Source of the DNA: Prevotella sp. UBA4339 | GTDB lineage: Bacteria > Bacteroidota > Bacteroidia > Bacteroidales > Bacteroidaceae | Direction: 5' to 3' | NCBI GenBank assembly: GCA_002393725.1 | Contig: DGTJ01000039.1 | Location: forward strand, 1-6,315 | DNA: 6,315 nucleotides | In this document: in pieces, positions 5,331-6,315 of the stretch | Layout of the letters: every line of letters starts with the position of its first letter | How positions within the stretch are numbered: the stretch's first letter is position 1 | Translations under genes and position numbers: made by a program | Notes under the pieces: generated by a model | The model's input: the letters and a program-made list of their open reading frames with translations, nothing else | Databases searched by the model: none | Told to the model about the DNA's origin: nothing

Positions 5331-6315
5331 ATGAAACATCTGCCGAATATCCTGTCGTCGCTCCGAATTGCGGGAGCTGTTGCTCTGTTGCTGTGTGATG
5401 TTGTAGGAACAACTTTTTGGGCGCTTTATGCGCTCTGCGGCATCAGCGATATAGCCGACGGGGGGCTGGCTCGGAAACTAAAGTGCGTTACCAAGAGGGG
5501 AGCATTGTTGGATAGCGTGGCAGACATCTGCTTCGTAGCTTGTTGTGTTTGGAAACTCCTGCCGATACTCGAACTGCCACAATGGCTCTGGCTATGGGCA
5601 GGGGTAATTGTCGCGATTAAAGCCGTGAATCAGCTTTCGGCACTTGTGATGTACGGGCGCTGTTGTTTTCCTCACACCACAGCGAACAAGTGGGCGGGGT
5701 TTCTGCTCTTCATTGCAGTCCCCATGACATTTTACACCGCTATCCCCCTCGCCATCGTCGCCTCCGTCGCCACGTTTGCCGCAATTCATGAGAACTATTT
5801 CATACGAACAAGAAATAATATGAGAAAGATAGTTACATTAGTTTGTGCATTGGTTGTGACGTCGTGCTGGGCGCAAGAGCCAATAAGCGACAGTACCAGC
5901 TTTGGTGCTTGCATCATGCGTGATGGCTCTATTGTTGGCATTAACGAAAACGAGCGTTTTGCCATGCATAGTGTGATGAAGTTCCCGCAAGCTTTATATG
6001 TCGCCGATTACCTGAGTCGGAAAGGGTTGACTCTTGATGACACGATCGTTGTCGAGAAAGCAGACCTGATGCAAGACACATGGTCGCCAATGCTGAAACA
6101 ATTTGAAGGTAAAGGGACCTTTTCGTATGCGCAACTGCTGGAATTGTCTCTCGGACAGAGCGACAACAATGCCAGCGAACTCCTTTTCAAGTTTTGCGGT
6201 AGGCCCAAAGCGGTAGAGAAGTACATGAGAAAACTTGGATTACGCGATATCCATATCCGCATGACAGAGGAACAGATGCACAAGAATCCAGCAAAGGCTA
6301 TCGAAAATAGTTCCA
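5331..6315 (+). CDS. CDP-alcohol phosphatidyltransferase fused in frame to class A beta-lactamase (3' partial)
   Basis: One frame stays open from ATG 5331 to the right edge (328 codons visible). A stop at 5322-5324 in the same frame fixes the start region. Residues 1-163 are a CDP-alcohol phosphatidyltransferase, an inner-membrane enzyme that swaps CMP for an alcohol on CDP-diacylglycerol. The motif D40xxD43G44xxA47R48, G57, D61, D65 is exact, including spacing, and about six hydrophobic segments are present (near 8-25, 27-39, 63-80, 85-107, 121-137, 138-152). NK near 119-120 and HENYFIRT at 153-160 look like a normal family C-terminus. Residue 164 is a Met that opens a signal peptide, then a class A beta-lactamase with S214-V-M-K, S277-D-N and E313. 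The two other frames have stops at the junction (TAA 5816, TGA 5821), but this frame has none. Six membrane spans with a cytosolic C-terminus would let the next hydrophobic segment export the lactamase. The alcohol acceptor is unknown. Confidence 0.8.
   Translation, partial: MKHLPNILSSLRIAGAVALLLCDVVGTTFWALYALCGISDIADGGLARKLKCVTKRGALLDSVADICFVACCVWKLLPILELPQWLWLWAGVIVAIKAVNQLSALVMYGRCCFPHTTANKWAGFLLFIAVPMTFYTAIPLAIVASVATFAAIHENYFIRTRNNMRKIVTLVCALVVTSCWAQEPISDSTSFGACIMRDGSIVGINENERFAMHSVMKFPQALYVADYLSRKGLTLDDTIVVEKADLMQDTWSPMLKQFEGKGTFSYAQLLELSLGQSDNNASELLFKFCGRPKAVEKYMRKLGLRDIHIRMTEEQMHKNPAKAIENSS
5820..6315 (+). CDS. Class A (subclass A2-like) beta-lactamase portion, possible internal start (3' partial)
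   Basis: This is the second half of the frame at 5331, listed apart because ATG 5820 could be its own start. MRKIVTLVCALVVTSCWAQ is a signal peptide; VTSC also fits a lipobox, so a lipoprotein is possible. Counting from this Met, S51-V-M-K is the active-site SxxK (Ser70, Lys73), S114-D-N the SDN loop (Ser130), and TEEQMH with E150 the omega-loop glutamate (Glu166). TWSPMLK and QSDNNAS resemble CfxA-type enzymes of Bacteroidetes, which hydrolyse penicillins and cephalosporins in the periplasm. The KTG motif would lie beyond the window, so activity cannot be confirmed. The stretch between signal peptide and SxxK is about 30 residues, shorter than usual, and the N-terminal helix seems to be missing. 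No convincing promoter or ribosome site lies just before 5820. It could instead be a related serine hydrolase. Confidence 0.7.
   Translation, partial: MRKIVTLVCALVVTSCWAQEPISDSTSFGACIMRDGSIVGINENERFAMHSVMKFPQALYVADYLSRKGLTLDDTIVVEKADLMQDTWSPMLKQFEGKGTFSYAQLLELSLGQSDNNASELLFKFCGRPKAVEKYMRKLGLRDIHIRMTEEQMHKNPAKAIENSS

Noticed and set aside
5282..5398. 38-codon frame starting right after the PNPOx-like stop (TAAATG)
   Set aside because: It overlaps the transferase start by 68 bases, ends in a cysteine-rich tail that is the transferase in another frame, and has no family signal. A short leader peptide cannot be excluded.
5460..5465. Run of six G within the transferase DGG codons, considered as a phase-variable tract
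   Set aside because: Six bases is short for slippage switching, and the catalytic motif is intact in the present frame; it is only a place to check for sequencing error.
5592..5789. Minus-strand frame opposite the phosphatidyltransferase
   Set aside because: Low-complexity and charged composition, no domain, and fully opposite a well-supported coding region. The same applies to the minus frames at 397-708, 2079-2450, 2875-3162, 3598-3855 and 6008-6283.
5775..5803. Possible promoter before the internal ATG 5820 (TTTG, 17 bases, TATTTCAT)
   Set aside because: The second element matches TAnnTTTG poorly and the site lies inside coding sequence.

Overview
The window looks like a chromosomal stretch from a Bacteroidales bacterium, most likely Prevotella or a close relative. 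The reasons are a Bacteroidetes-type -7 promoter element (TAccTTTG at 3371), A-rich leaders instead of clear Shine-Dalgarno sites, several Bacteroidales-style secreted proteins with signal peptides ending in AQ, and a beta-lactamase of the CfxA/CepA/PER-like subclass A2. Every supported gene is on the + strand, and genes are packed with ATGA or short overlaps. No RNA gene, CRISPR array, insertion sequence or convincing terminator was seen.

Region 1 (1-3304) holds the 3' end of an unrecognised gene, then a GNAT acetyltransferase fused to a C-terminal cysteine-rich zinc ribbon (97-987), a secreted protein of 591 residues with an HExxH metallopeptidase signature (984-2759), and a small HEAT-like helical protein (2750-3304). 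Each start overlaps the previous stop, so this reads as one translationally coupled operon.

Region 2 (3305-5281) begins with a 105-bp gap carrying the only good promoter. It continues with a secreted S41-family serine peptidase (3410-4552), a stand-alone zinc-ribbon protein that is a close paralogue of the C-terminal domain of the acetyltransferase (4560-4847), and a flavin-binding PNPOx-fold protein (4844-5281).

Region 3 (5282-6315) is the most unusual part. After a 49-bp gap, one reading frame runs from ATG 5331 to the window edge without a stop. Residues 1-163 form a complete CDP-alcohol phosphatidyltransferase with a perfect catalytic motif. Residue 164 is a methionine that starts a signal peptide followed by a class A beta-lactamase domain with SxxK, SDN and the omega-loop glutamate. 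The sequence therefore predicts a membrane lipid-synthesis enzyme joined in frame to a secreted beta-lactamase. The membrane topology would place the lactamase in the periplasm, and an internal signal peptidase site might separate the two.

Taken together, the genes suggest an envelope or secreted-protein neighbourhood (two exported hydrolases, a phospholipid-head-group enzyme, a beta-lactamase) mixed with small cytosolic zinc-ribbon, acetyltransferase and flavin-fold proteins. That they share a function is an inference from co-orientation only.
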